From Platycarya strobilacea (taxonomy: Eukaryota > Streptophyta > Magnoliopsida > Fagales > Juglandaceae), in the NCBI GenBank assembly GCA_036898215.1, contig CM072546.1, forward strand, positions 19,874,877 to 19,938,876: a stretch of DNA of 64,000 bases. Direction: 5' to 3'. The notes under the pieces are model-generated. The model was not told the DNA's origin and did not search any database. It saw nothing but the letters and a program-made list of their open reading frames with translations. The translations under genes were made by a program, and so were the position numbers. Of this stretch, positions 45,611-58,091 are shown in pieces (within the stretch, counting starts at the first letter, position 1; each line of letters begins with the position of its first letter).

Positions 45611-46120
45611 GAAACACGATAATGTAGGGGCTGAGAACCAAGCAAGGCAAAGGGGGGAAAGCAGGAGAAGGGACAAGAGGCGAATACTATAAGTAGTAAA
45701 AAAAATGATGCAAACCCCACTAAAAAACAACTAGACAAGGAATAGACCAGTACAAAAGCAAACTTGAATTTTCCAACACATGGGTTAGCTACCTAGTTGC
45801 AGGTTCCTATTCATACACATGAAGTGAAAGCCATAAAGAGTAGCCAAGTCAAAGAGTAGCATGGTCCCCACAGCAAGACCTAGGGTGCTTTCTGACTGCA
45901 AGCATTCAGCTAAATGGAAAAGAAAGGCAAGAGGTAAGCTGACCCCAAAAAGGACCCTATTAGATATTACTAATACACTACCTCAAATAAGAGTGAAGAG
46001 GGAAGGTCAGAAGGGGTGTTTGGAAAAGCAGCAAGGTCACGAGAAGGGTAAGACAGAAGCAAAGAAGGTAGGAATCCAAAATGACGTGGCAGGAGCTAGT
46101 TCACAGCCCTACCAATACTA

Positions 46121-49100
46121 ATGAGTCTCATATCCTAAAATTGCCAAGGGCTTGAAAGCCCTCACGCAATTCGTATCCTTAGGAAAATGACTAAGGAGAA
46201 GTGTCTCCGTTTAGTCTTCCTGATGGAGGCTAAATGTTCTAGAACAAAGATGGAAGAAGTTCGCAGGAAAATGCAGTTTGAAGGGTGTTTTGTAGTAGAC
46301 AGTGTGGGATTTAGTGGAGGTATATCACTACTGTGGAGGGAGCATTGGCAGGTTCGTATCATAAATTTCACCATGTAGCACGTTTTAACAGTGATCTAGG
46401 AAAGCAGTGAGAGTCAACCCCACCAATTTAGTGGGTTTTATGGGCATCCAGAAATAGTGAAAAGGAAAGGTAGTTGGGAGCTACTGAGGATGATCAAGCC
46501 AGAACCATCAATTCCCTAGATTGTTGTTGGAGACTTTAATGAGACTCTCTATCAAAATGAGAAGGTTGGAGGAGCAAGCAGTTCATACCATCAAATAGAG
46601 TTGTTTAGACAAACTCTTGAAGATTGTGAAATTCGAGACCTTACACCTAAGGGCCAAAAGTTTACATGGACAAATAATAAATAGGGGCAAGGCTTCATAA
46701 AAGAGAACTGAGCCATTGCTAACAAAGAGTAGCATGAAAAGTTCAATTCAGCAGTTTGTCATGTCTTGCCAATAGTCAAGTTTGATCACTCACCCTTACA
46801 TATAGCACTGTAGCATCTTGTCAATGGAATACAAAGAAGACAGCAGGTCATTCATTACGAAGCTGCATAGGAGCTTAGAGAAGCATCTAGAGACGTAATC
46901 AAGGAAGCCTAGAAAAAAAGGGACCAAGGGGAGAAATCAAGCCGAGATGATGAGAACAAAATTAGAGCTATGCCAGAAAGACCTTACTAGATGGGCATAG
47001 AGAACCAAACCAGAGGAACAAAAGGAAACTACCCAAAACATGGCAAGGATTAGTAGGTTACAAGATCAAGGTGAAGGAAACCACATAGAACACATGAAAA
47101 ACCTGCAGCAAAAAGTAGAGTTATCTATGGTGGAAACTGAGTTGAAGTGGAGATAGAGGGCGAAGCGACACTAGTTGAAAAATGGGAATCGAAACACGCA
47201 CCATTTTCATATGCAGTCGAACCAAAGAAGGAAGAACAATATAATCGATTCAATTTCAAATCCCTAAGGGCAAGTCTTGCACGAGCAACGAGAGATTGAA
47301 AACTGCATCACAGGTTCATTCTCATCTCTATTTTCCTCTGCATTGCCTACTAATATTGATAATTGTCTACTTGCTATGAGTACAAAAATCACCAAAGAAA
47401 TTTATGAGGTCCTTATGGTGAAGTTTAGTGTCGAGGAAGTTAAATTTGCAGTATTCCAAATGAACCCCTTGGGGTCTCCTGGACCTGACGGGTTTCCTGT
47501 TCAATTCTACCAAAAAAAACTGGGATGTTGTAGGGGAAGAAACTACCAATTATGTGCTCTAAGTTCTTAATGGCAGTGGCTCTATCAAAGAAGTGAATGA
47601 CAATTATGTCTCACTGATTCCTAAGATCAAAAACCCTGAGAAAGTGTTTGACTCTAGACCAATAAGCGTGTGTAACGTATTATACAAGTTTATCTCCAAA
47701 CCTTTGACCAATAGATTGAAGTGTATTATGCCTGATATTATCTCCACTAATTAGAGTGCATTCGTTCCTGCTAGGCTAATTTCTAACAATAATTTAATGG
47801 CCTATGAGCTCTTACATTCAATGCCTCTAGAATTAAAGGGAACAAAGGTTACTTGAATCTTAAGTTAAACATAAGTAAGGCCTACGATATGGTAGAATGG
47901 AAATTTGTTAAGGCTATGATGACCAAAATGAGATTCCCACAATACTGGTGTGATCTGATTCAGAAATGTCTCAATTCAGTTTCCTATTCTATTCTTGTTA
48001 ATAAGGTACTTCAAGAGATTTTCTACCCTTCTAGGCAGATTTGGCAAGGGGATCCCATTTTCCCATATATTTTCATTATGTGTGAGGAAGCACTTTCAGC
48101 TTTGTTGCATAAGGCTAAGGAAAAGGGTGAGATTACAAGTGTTCCTATTGGTTGGGTATCTACTTGAGTAAGTCATCTATTTTTTGCAGATGATAGCCTT
48201 TTTTTTTTGCCAAGCCTCTACCAAGGAACTTTCTAAAGTGATTGAGATATTAGATCGCTAGCATGCCTCAGGTCAGGTTTTGAATAAAGAGAAATCAACA
48301 GTCTTTTTTTTTCCATCAAGAACACCCACTAGAGAGTCTTAGAACATATACTTCAAATTGCAGGCATCAAATCCACAGGCACCTTTAAAAAATATTTAAG
48401 TCTTCCAGCCATTCTTAGGAAAGCAAAAGTGGCAGTTTTTCACTCGTTATTGGATAGGACCTGGGCTAGGATCACCAATTGGAAAATGAAATTCTTATCT
48501 ACAGCTAGCAAGGAGACACTCCTCAAATCAATGCTTCAAGCCATTCCCATTTACTCTATGGCTATCTTTTTATTGCCTGAATCAATCACATACAAGATTC
48601 TCTTCCTTAAAAATTCTGGTAGGGATATAATGAAGAAGTAAGCAAAATTTAGTGGATTTTATGGGACTAGCTCAGCTCATCAAAGGAAAAATGAGGGTTG
48701 GGTTTCGGGGACTTCAAACACTTTAATATAGCTCTCCTGACCAAACAGAGCTAGAGGATGTTGTAGGAACCCTCATCTCTCATTTCCAAAGTCTTTAAGT
48801 ATAAATAATTTAACTTTAGTGATCTCTTGAATGCCAAGTTTGGCTTGGAGCCTTCATATGCATGGAGGAGTATTTTTTCAGAGTTGACAACGCTTAAGTC
48901 AGGGTTAGTGTGGAGAGTAATGGATGGACAAAGCACACATATCTGGTCTGATAGGTGGATACCTTCTTTGTCCAATTTTAAAGTGTCATCTCCAAGAGAA
49001 TGAGATTGCTGGTGAGATAAAGTCAGTGACCTCATTGATTCTCAATTAAGAAATTGGAAAGAAGACCTACTCAGGGCTAGGATCACCAATTGGAAAACAA

Positions 49101-50711
49101 GATTCTTATCTACAGCTGGTAAGGAGACACTCCTCAAATCAATGCTTCAAGCCATTCCCATTTACTTTATGGCTATCTTTCTACTGCCTGAATCAATCTC
49201 ATACAAGCTTTTCCTCCTAATTCTGGTGGGGTTATAATGAAGAAACAAGCAAAATTCAATGTGGGACCAGCTCAACTCATCAAAGGAAGAATGAGGGTTG
49301 GGTTTTAAGGACTTAAAACGCTTTAATTTAGCTTTCCTAGCCAAACAGAGCTAGAGGATGTTGTGAGATTCCTCATCTCTCGTTTCCAAAGTCTTTAAAC
49401 AGAAGTATTTTAACTTCAGTGATCTCTTGAATGCCAAGTTAGGCTTGGGGCCTTCATATGCATGGAGGAGTATTTTCTCAGGGTTGACAATGCTTAAGTG
49501 AGGGTTGGTGTGGAGAGTAATGGATGGACAAAGCGCACATATCTGGTCTGATAGGTAGATACCTTATCTGTCCAATTTTAAAGTGTTATCTCCAAGATAA
49601 TGAGATTGCTAGTGTGATAAAGTTAGTGACCTCATCGATCCTCAATTAAGAAATTGGAAAGAAGACCTACTCAAGAAGCTCTTTATAGAAGCTGAAGTGG
49701 AGGCCATAATTAAAATTCCTATCAGCATGGGGAATAGGTCTGATAAATTGGTCTGGTTACCAACTACTAATGGCATCTATATTGTCAAAAGTGGATACCA
49801 CCACTAGAGACTTAAAAAGGCTAAGCTCAAAGGAGAATCCTCGAGGAAACAAAGAGACAAGGCAGTGTGGAAAAGCATATGGAAGATGAGTTTAATGCCT
49901 GCTGTTAAGACATTCATATGGAGGGCCTACTTTAATGCCTTGCCTACAATGGCTAACCTTCGGAGAAGGAAGGTGGTGGATGATAGTCTCTGCCCTATGT
50001 GTTTCATAGCACCTAAAACCACTGGCCATGTTCTTTGGAAGTGTGCTGCAGCAAGTGATGTATAGAGTATGGGTTGTATTAAAGTAAAAAAAATGTCAAT
50101 GTAGTATGATAATATTTTCCACATATGGGCCAACCTGACCAACTTCCTCGAACAAGAGAAAATTGAAGGAGTTGTAGTTATTCTAAGAAGCATTTGGGCA
50201 AGGAGAAATGATATCTTGCATGATAAAGGATTCACCCATCCCTCTGTAGTGATCCAAAGCTCCCTAAATGCTCTGCGGGCCTATAGAGAGGCTCACATTA
50301 AAACTATCCCTATTAACCAACAAAAAGATAAAGAAAGGGTGGACCAGACCCCCAATTGGTTTCTACAAAGCCAATTGGGATGAAGCCTACAAAGCAAAGA
50401 TGAATAGGATTGGTGTAGGGGTAGTAATCCGAGATCATTAAGGTCAAGTAGTTGGAACACTTAGAGCATCGAGACCACTATCTAGCTGTGCTTTTGATGC
50501 TAAAGCACATGGCTTAATACTTGCTGTAATTTTTTGTAAAGAGCTAGGTCTACACCAAATCAAGTTTGAAAGAGATTCAAAAGCAGTCATTGACCAAATC
50601 AATTCCAAATCCCCTAACTGGAGCCTAGGTGGCCTACTGATCGAAGATGCCAAGCATATTTTGGCTGAATTCAACAAGTGGAAAACTTTATACTCATACA
50701 GGAGAAGTTAA
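46121..50711 (+). pseudogene. LINE ORF2 remnant (endonuclease, RT, RNase H)
   Basis: The endonuclease start MSLIS-stop-NCQGL matches the usual S-W-N-C-R-G-L with tryptophan turned into a stop; VVGDFNETLYQNEK and FDHSPL follow as catalytic-site motifs. Reverse transcriptase: NPLGSPGPDGFPVQFYQK (47461), KAYDMVEWKFVKAMM (47876), QGDPIFPYIF and FADDSLFF (48184). A C-terminal zinc-binding segment WKMSLMPAVKTFIWRAYFNA...CPMCF (49865-50060) is followed by an RNase H-like domain with DAKAHGLILAVIFCKELG (about 50490) ending at 50711. Many stops and frameshifts; the internal duplication repeats the RT-to-zinc-knuckle linker. Confidence 0.88.
48463..49673 (+). repeat. Internal tandem duplication in the LINE (2 x about 0.6 kb)
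   Basis: 48463-49073 and 49074-49673 are direct tandem copies, each running from GGGCTAGGATCACCAATTGG to GAAAGAAGACCTACTCA. Copies differ by scattered substitutions and small indels, so the duplication is not recent. The junction is abrupt at 49073/49074. Confidence 0.95.
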
Positions 50712-50875
50712 TTTTGTAGCTTATCTGATGGCTCAGAATGTTATCTTACTCAATGAAGATGTTTATGATATTGAGAATTGCGTTATGTGCATCTAGGCTA
50801 TTGTAATATTTGATTCATTATGATTTTATTAATGGAAATTATTTTTCCTTTCAAAAAGAAGTTGTAGTTATTAAT

Positions 50876-52454
50876 TAGAGAATTGTTACTCCATTATATA
50901 CTATTCTGTAAACAAAATTCCCCATTTTTTACTTGTAATGAAAATAAATTAAAAATGAATCACAAATATAAGAAGGAAGGTGCAATACATAATATAAAGT
51001 AAATAAATATTTTAACTACAATTTGTTTTTTGTATATAAAAACAAACTCGCAAACTCACAAGCAATGATAGAACTATCATTTTCTAAAAATTATACTAGC
51101 CTCTCATGACAAAATTATTTTGATCTTATAAATTTATTACTGATAAGTCCAATTTCTTTTTAAAAAAATTAAACATATATTGTTCTTGATATATCACATA
51201 CTTTTTAATAAGTAGGTTGTATTCAACATATTTTATTTTTATTTTAGATTTTACTATCACGTTATTCTATATTGTAAGAAAAATTATATAAAAATAGAAT
51301 AAAAAAATATTTTATTATAATTTTAGCTTTGTTTGGTCATCCCTAAAATAAATTTCTAATTCTACCACTGCTCACAAGCCATAACAGATCTCAAAATGAT
51401 AAAACAAAAAAATTTTAGTTCTACAATTATACTCGTTTTGAGCTGGGCTTAAATATTCAAAAATTCAAGATTCTCACCAAACTGGATCAAGTTTGATTAA
51501 TATATTATTTTAGAATAATGTTATACACCATATTTTTAATCTATTAAGAAAGATATGATACATTTATCACTATTGAATAATAAATAATTATTTAATAATG
51601 ATAAATGTATCCATATAAAAAAAGATGATAATAAATGTGTCAAATGATAAAAATAAGATAGTAGTGCAGGGATAAAACAAGCTCATATTTGTGCACAATT
51701 TTTAATTTTTTTTAGATCCATGTTTATTTTTAGTCTTTTGATATTGTTAAGGCTATATGATTTGAATTTGTTGGATATACCAAATTTGTTTATAACAATT
51801 GGTGAAGTGTAATATTTAATACCTCAAATTTGGAGTTAGACATTGTCTTGTGATGGGTGTACGATTTATTTTTACAATAATAATAATAATAAATATTTCC
51901 TTTTTTGTCAGTACAGAAACTGTCGTTGTTTTCTCTTTCGGTATGTGATTAATTAATAATCAATTTCTTAATCACTCATGTTTTGTGCGCCCACGAGCAT
52001 CCTTTTCTTGTAAATGATCTCTTTTTAGGATAATAAATTGTAGAAATGACAAACTATTGTCCTTCCTTGTACAGATCCCATGTACACAAACTAGTGACAC
52101 AAATAGTGAAATTACTGTTCATATTTACAGCATTATTGCTCTTCATTCTATCGTTTTGATTTGAACCACACCATTAATGTAAATCTAAATACATGCAATC
52201 ACAAGATTAAGGTTTTGGATTTTTCCGGAATTGGAAGGATGAATGACGCTAAAGTTATCTTTGAGTGCAATTAAGTATTTTTTTTGTTAGAAAAATATTT
52301 AATCATAAAAAAATTATATAAAAATAAATATATAAACTGACATAATTTTATTAAAAAAATTCAAATTTGTATATAGATTCAATAAATCATATGAGATTAT
52401 GTAGTGGGCTAGCTAGAAGGAAAAAAAAAATCCTCTTAAGTATAATTCCCCTTT
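50876..52454. other. AT-rich intergenic DNA
   Basis: No gene, RNA or clear repeat boundaries recognised between the LINE target duplication and the copia 2 LTR. Confidence 0.6.
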
Positions 52455-52710
52455 TGTTATGAAATTATTTCGTCAGTTGCCGCCTTTCTTGTCCTACCAA
52501 TAATTTTGTGAATGACCTCATTACTATTATTTTAAATATTGCATAGTAATTTATATAGTAACTTGTATAGTAATTTCAATACCTATAAATATAAGTTTTA
52601 GTTGTTATGAAATTAATAAGAAAATATATAGAAAGAAAAAAGTTTCAGAAAATTTAAAAAGAGTTTCTTCTTTTCTTTTGCAATAGTAATTCCTTTTTAG
52701 TTTTATAACA
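52455..52710 (+). repeat. 5' LTR of copia 2
   Basis: 256 bp, TGTTATGAAATTATTTCGTC...TTTTATAACA. A TATAAATATAAG promoter-like motif lies near 52586. Confidence 0.92.
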
Positions 52711-52894
52711 CGTTATCAGCATGACGGTTCTACCAATTCTGAAATTAGTGGTCTTATACCTCTATAAGTTTTCCAATATATTATTTGTAGTCTTTGATAT
52801 ATTTTATTGATGATTATTATTTAAAATATGTATGAATTTATAAATATATTTTTTGAGATACACATATTTATTTCATTATTTATATGTGTAAAAA

Positions 52895-53965
52895 ATGGCA
52901 AACTTTACAAAATTGGAATTTGTTACTCTTGACATATTTGAAAAAAATTATTTATTCTGGATACTTGATGCTGAAATCCATCTTGATGCAATGAACTTAG
53001 GTGAAATAATTAAAGAAGGAAATCAAGCGTTCCTGCAAGACCTTGCTAAATCAATAATTTTCCTTCATCATCATCTTCATGAAGAATTAAAATCTGAATA
53101 TCTTATAATAAAAGATCCTTATATTTTGTGAAATAGTTTAAGGGAGAGGTATGAACACCAAAAAACTATCATCTTCCCAAAAGCTCGTTATGAATGGTTG
53201 CACCTAAGGTTGCAAAATTATAAAAGTGTTAGTGAGTATAATTCCGCACTTTTTAAAATAAGTTCAGTACTAAAATTATGCAGTGAGAAAATCACTGATG
53301 ATGATATGCTAGAGAATACTTATACTACATTTCATGCCTCAAATGTGCTCTTGCAGCAGCAGTATCGAGAGAGAAAATTCAAGAAATATTCTGAACTTAT
53401 ATCATATCTTCTAATAGCTGAGCAGAACAATGAGTTCTTATTAAAAAACCACCAGTTACACCCTACTGGCTCAATATCATTTTTTCAAGTGAATGATAAT
53501 ATGTTTGCATCATTCCTAGAAGCGAATGGTGCATCTTTTAGAAGAAATTGGTGGCATGGACGTGGTAGGAGAAATTATAAAAATATTGATCCCAGAAGTG
53601 ACTACAATAAAATGGATAATAATAATATACCATATCACCAGAAGTAGTACAACTCAGAAAGGGATAAAAATTCCCAGAATAATTCTTTAAAGAGAAGTGA
53701 AGAGGTGTGTCATAGATGTGGAATGACTGAATATTGATCACCTACCTGTCGTACGGCCAGACACTTACCTGATTTATATCAAGCATCTATTAAAGGAAAG
53801 AATAAAATACTTGAAACAAATTTAGTAAAACTATAAGATGATTTATTAAAATCAACAGATATAGATGTCACTCATCTTGATATTTGTGATTTTTTTTAAG
53901 ATTCTGATGGTAGTATTGATCACCTAATTGGAGATGGAAGTATTTCACTCAATTAATGTATTTTC
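52895..53965 (+). pseudogene. copia 2 gag remnant
   Basis: Starts MANFTKLEFVTLDIFEKNYL with the FWILDAEIHLDAMNLGEIIK continuation typical of the plant copia gag family. A TGA at 53129 (ILW expected) splits it; the second part (HLRLQNYKSVSEYNSALFKI, ASNVLLQQQYRERKFKKYSE) stays open to 53647. A zinc knuckle follows (CHRCGMTEY, 53709) with a stop inside. This clade often shows such gag wording; no functional product expected. Confidence 0.88.
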
Positions 53966-54039
53966 TTTATTATTTGTAATAAAAGTTTTGTGTATTTTAT
54001 AAAATCATGGATCACATTGATGAGTTTTTTTTATCTTTG

Positions 54040-57000
54040 AGTTAAATGATAAAAATGTATGTCTAGCTGACAGTGCTACAACTCACACAATTCTTAAAAA
54101 TAAGAAATATTTTCAAAATCTAACACTAAGTAAAGTCTATGTCCATACCATATCAGATTTATCAGATTTAATTGAGGGCTCTGGAAGAGCATATAATGTA
54201 TTGTCCAATGGCACCAAATTTTGTATTGATGATACTCTATTATCTTCACAATCTAGAAGAAATTTATTGAGTTTCAAAGATATACGTCATAATGATTACC
54301 ATATTGAAACGACCAATGAAGGCAGTAAAGAGCATGTTCTTATTACTAAAATAATATCGGGCCAGAAGCTCGTATTAGAAAAGCTGTCTACTCTATATTC
54401 TGAATTGTATTATACAATGATGAGAACAATTAAATCATATGTGATAGTGCACACCAGAAGTACATTGACCTCCAAAGTATTTATGACTTGGCATGATCGT
54501 CTTGAATATTCAGAATCTATAATGATGAGACGAATTATTGAAAATTCGCATGGGCATTCCTTAAAGAATCAAAAGATATTTCTACCCAATAAATTTCTAT
54601 GCTCTGCATGTTCTCAAGGTAAATTAAATATTATACAATTTCCCTCAAAAGTTATTGTTGAATTTTCATCCTTTTTACAAAAGATTCACAGAGATATATG
54701 TGGGCCTATTCATCCATCAAGTGGACCATTTAGATACTTTATAGTTTTGATTGATGCATCTAGTCGATGGTCACATGTTTGTCTGCTTTCCACTAGAAAT
54801 GTTGCATTTGCTAGACTTCTTGCTCTGATAATCAAATTACGAGCATAATTTCATGAGTATCCAATTAAGACCATTCGACTGGATAATGCAGGTGAATTTT
54901 GATTTCAAGCATTCGATGATTATTGCATGTCAATAGAAATAGATGTTGAACATTTTGTTGCCCATATACATACCCAAAATGGTTTGGTTGAATATTTGAT
55001 CAAAAGACTTCAGCTAATCGTTAGACCTTTACTTATGAAATCAAGACTTCCTGTTTCGGCTTGGGGACATGCTATACTTCATGCAGTATCATTAATTCGC
55101 ATTAGACTATCTGCATATCATAAATATTCTACATTACAGTTTGCATTCGATCAACAACCAAAATTTTCTCATCTTCATACTTTTGGATGTGCTGTATATG
55201 TTCCAATTGCACCTCCACAACGTATAAAAATGGGTCCTCAACTTAGACTTGTGATATATGTTGATTTTGATTCACCATCTATTATCAGATATCTTGAGCC
55301 CCTTACAGAGGATATGTTTAAAGTACATTTTGAGAATTGTCACTTTGACGAATCCACTTTTCCTTTATGGGTAACGAAAAGTCAATACCTGAAGCATGAC
55401 AAGTAATTAGTTGGAATAATAAAACTCTGTCTCAATTTGATCCTCCTATAAATGAATGTAAACTGGAAGTTCAGAGGATTATTCATTTACAAAATATTGT
55501 AAATCAATTACCGGATGTATTTACTAACACTAAATGTGTAGTAAAATCTTGTATTCCTGCTGTTAATGCTCCAACAAGAATTGAAGTCCCTGAAGGACAA
55601 ATTGTCAAAACAGCAATAAGTGAGTTTAAGACACGCCTGAAGTGTGGAAGACCTATTGATGCAAAAGATAAAATTCCCCGGAGGAAAAGGATACAAAATA
55701 AATTTAGTATTCCTGAAGAATAAATACCCACAATACAGGCTAAAAATATAATTGATGCTCTAGAAGAGTTTAAATCTCCTATCCTAAAATCTTCTGAAAA
55801 GAGACTTCCTGAAGAGGTGTTTCATAAAATGTTTTCCCCTGAAAATGAACATGTACCTGAAAATAATGAGATCTCAATACATTTCATGAGTACTGGAGAA
55901 ATTCTGAATAGAAATAAAATTATTGTCGACAACATATTTTCATATAAAACGGCCTTTGACATTACCAAAAGTAATGAAGAAAGTGAGCTAAAAATCGTCG
56001 AAAAATATCGACGTAGAAATGATTGACCAAAAATGAAAGTAGTTATTAAAGCTGAATTAAATTCACTAGCAAAACGAAAAATATTTGGACCTATTGTCTA
56101 AACACCAAAGGGTGTAATGCATATTAGATATAAATAGGTCTTTGTACAAAAATGCAATGAGAAAAATGAAATTGTGTGGTACAAAGTACGACTTGTCGCA
56201 CAAGGTTTCTTGCAGAAACCCGTGATTGATTATGAATAAACATATTCTTCCGTTATGGATGCAATTACATTTAAATTTTTGATTAGTTTGGTTGTTACAA
56301 AAGGATTAGAAATGCGGTTGATCGATGTAGTCACTGCATATTTATATGGATTCTTAGACCATAACATATATATGAAAATCTTTGAAGGATATAAAATGCC
56401 TAAAGTATCTACAAGTACATTTAGAAATATGTTCTCTATCAGACTATAAAGATTTTTATATGGGTTGAAGCAATCCGGACACATGTGGTATAATCGCTTA
56501 AGCGAATATCTATTGAAAGAAGGATTTGAAAATAATCCTATATGTCCATGTGTTTTTATTATGAAATCAGAATCCGAATTTGTCGTTATTGTAGTTTATG
56601 TTGATGACTTAAATATTGTGGGAACTTCTGAAAATATCACAAGAATCGTTACATATTTAGAGAATGAATTTGAAATGAAAAATTTTGGTAAAATAAAACT
56701 TTGTTTCGACCTGCAGCTCGAGCACTTGCTTAATGAAATTTTTATTCATCAGTCCATCTATACTGAGAAAGTCCTGAAACATTTTTATATGGACAAAACT
56801 CATCCCTTGAATACTCTAATGATTGTTCGAACACTTGATGTGAAGAATAATCCATTCCGTCCTTGTGATGACGATGGAGAAATTTTTGGTCCTGAAGTAC
56901 CATATCTCAGTGAAATTGGAGTTTTGATTTATCTTACAAATTGCATTCGACCCGATATTACATTCTCAATTAATCTGCTTGCAAGATATAGTTCTGCGCC

Positions 57001-57604
57001 AACTCAAAGTCATTGGAATGACATTAAACATATCATTCGTTACTTTCATGATACGGTTGATATGAGATTATTTTATTAACGTGGATCAAGTCCACAATTG
57101 ATTGGGTATGCAGATGCAGGTTATCTTTCAGATCCACACAGAGGTAAATCTTAAACTAGATATTTATTTACTTATGGAGATACTGCTATATCATGGAAAT
57201 TTGTTAAGCAGACACTATTTTCTATATCTTCAAATCACTCAGAGATCATTGTTATTCATGAAGAAAGTCGAGAATGTATTTGGCTGAGATTAATAATTTA
57301 ACATATTTAGGAAAAGTGTGGACTCCCCATGATTAATGATAGCCCAACAATTTTATATGAAGATAATACTGCTTATATCACTCAAATTAGAGGATGACAT
57401 ATCAAAAGTGACAAAACCATTTCACTTAAATTCTTTTATATTCACGAACTTTAAGAGAAATGTGAAATTGATGTCAAGCAGATACGATCAAGTGATAATC
57501 TGGTAGATTTATTCACAAAAAAATTACCAACTGCGACATTCAAGAAGATTGTGCATAACATTGGAATGCGAAGACTCAAAAATCTATCTTCTTACACTTT
57601 TTAG
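54040..57604 (+). pseudogene. copia 2 pol remnant (PR, IN, RT, RNase H)
   Basis: Protease region LADSATTHTIL (54066). Integrase: WHDRLEYSES and CSACSQGKLN zinc-binding parts, HRDICGPIHPSSGPFRYFIV core with catalytic D, IRLDNAGEF second D, and HTQNGLVE with catalytic E (54972). RT: VTAYLYGFLDHNIYMKIFEG and the catalytic YVDDLNIVGT (56599). RNase H: LIGYADAGYLSDPHRG, EDNTAYITQ and DLFTKKLP. Interruptions are few (for example TAA at 54846, TGA at 54900, TAA at 56099 and 56236), so this copy is less decayed than copia 1. Confidence 0.9.
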
Positions 57605-57837
57605 GGGGAGTAAATATTCTAAAGACTTGTGCTGATTGTACTCTTTTTCTTTTGCTAAGGTTTTGTCCCAATGGATTTTCTTTTGCAAGGTTTTAATGAG
57701 GCAATCTTAAAACACTTGTGGATACATAAGAAGACTGTACTCTTTTTCTTTCGCTATTGGTTTTTCTTCCTACTGGATTTTTCCTTAACAATGTTTTAAC
57801 GATGCAGATTCTTTATATGTGATTATTCAATGGGGAG

Positions 57838-58091
57838 TGTTACGAAATTATTTCGTCAGCTGCCGATCCTTATCCCACCAATAATTTTGTGAATGACTCC
57901 ACCACTATTATTTTAAATCTTACATAGTGACTTGTATAGTAATTTGCATAGTAATTTCAAAACCTATAAATATGGATTTCAGTTATTATGAAATTCTTAA
58001 GAAAATATATAGAAAGAAGAAAGTTTCAGAGATTTTAAAAAGAGTTTCTTCTTTTTTCTTATAATAGTAGTTCCTTTTTAATTTTATAACA
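57838..58091 (+). repeat. 3' LTR of copia 2
   Basis: 254 bp, collinear with the 5' LTR with modest divergence, including CCGATCC for CCGCCTT-type changes near its start. Confidence 0.92.

Larger units (their letters stand above)
44661..50859 (+). mobile_element. L1-type LINE, near full length (6.2 kb), decayed
   Basis: Bounded by a perfect 16-bp target duplication, AGTTGTAGTTATTAAT (44645-44660 and 50860-50875). It encodes an ORF1-like nucleic-acid-binding protein, then endonuclease, reverse transcriptase, a zinc-knuckle domain and a plant-type RNase H, the layout of plant L1 elements. A short A-rich 3' end (TTTCAAAAAG) precedes the right duplication. Contains a 0.6-kb internal tandem duplication (48463-49673). 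All frames contain stops, so it is inactive. Confidence 0.93.
52455..58091 (+). mobile_element. Ty1/copia element 2, full-length (5.6 kb), decayed
   Basis: LTRs at 52455-52710 and 57838-58091 (TGTTA...TAACA) enclose gag - protease - integrase - RT - RNase H in copia order. A polypurine tract (ATGGGGAG) precedes the 3' LTR, and CGTTATCAGCATGA follows the 5' LTR as candidate primer-binding site. Flanking pentamers CCTTT and CATTT match at 4 of 5 positions. No nested insertions; inactivated by point stops and small frameshifts. Confidence 0.93.
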
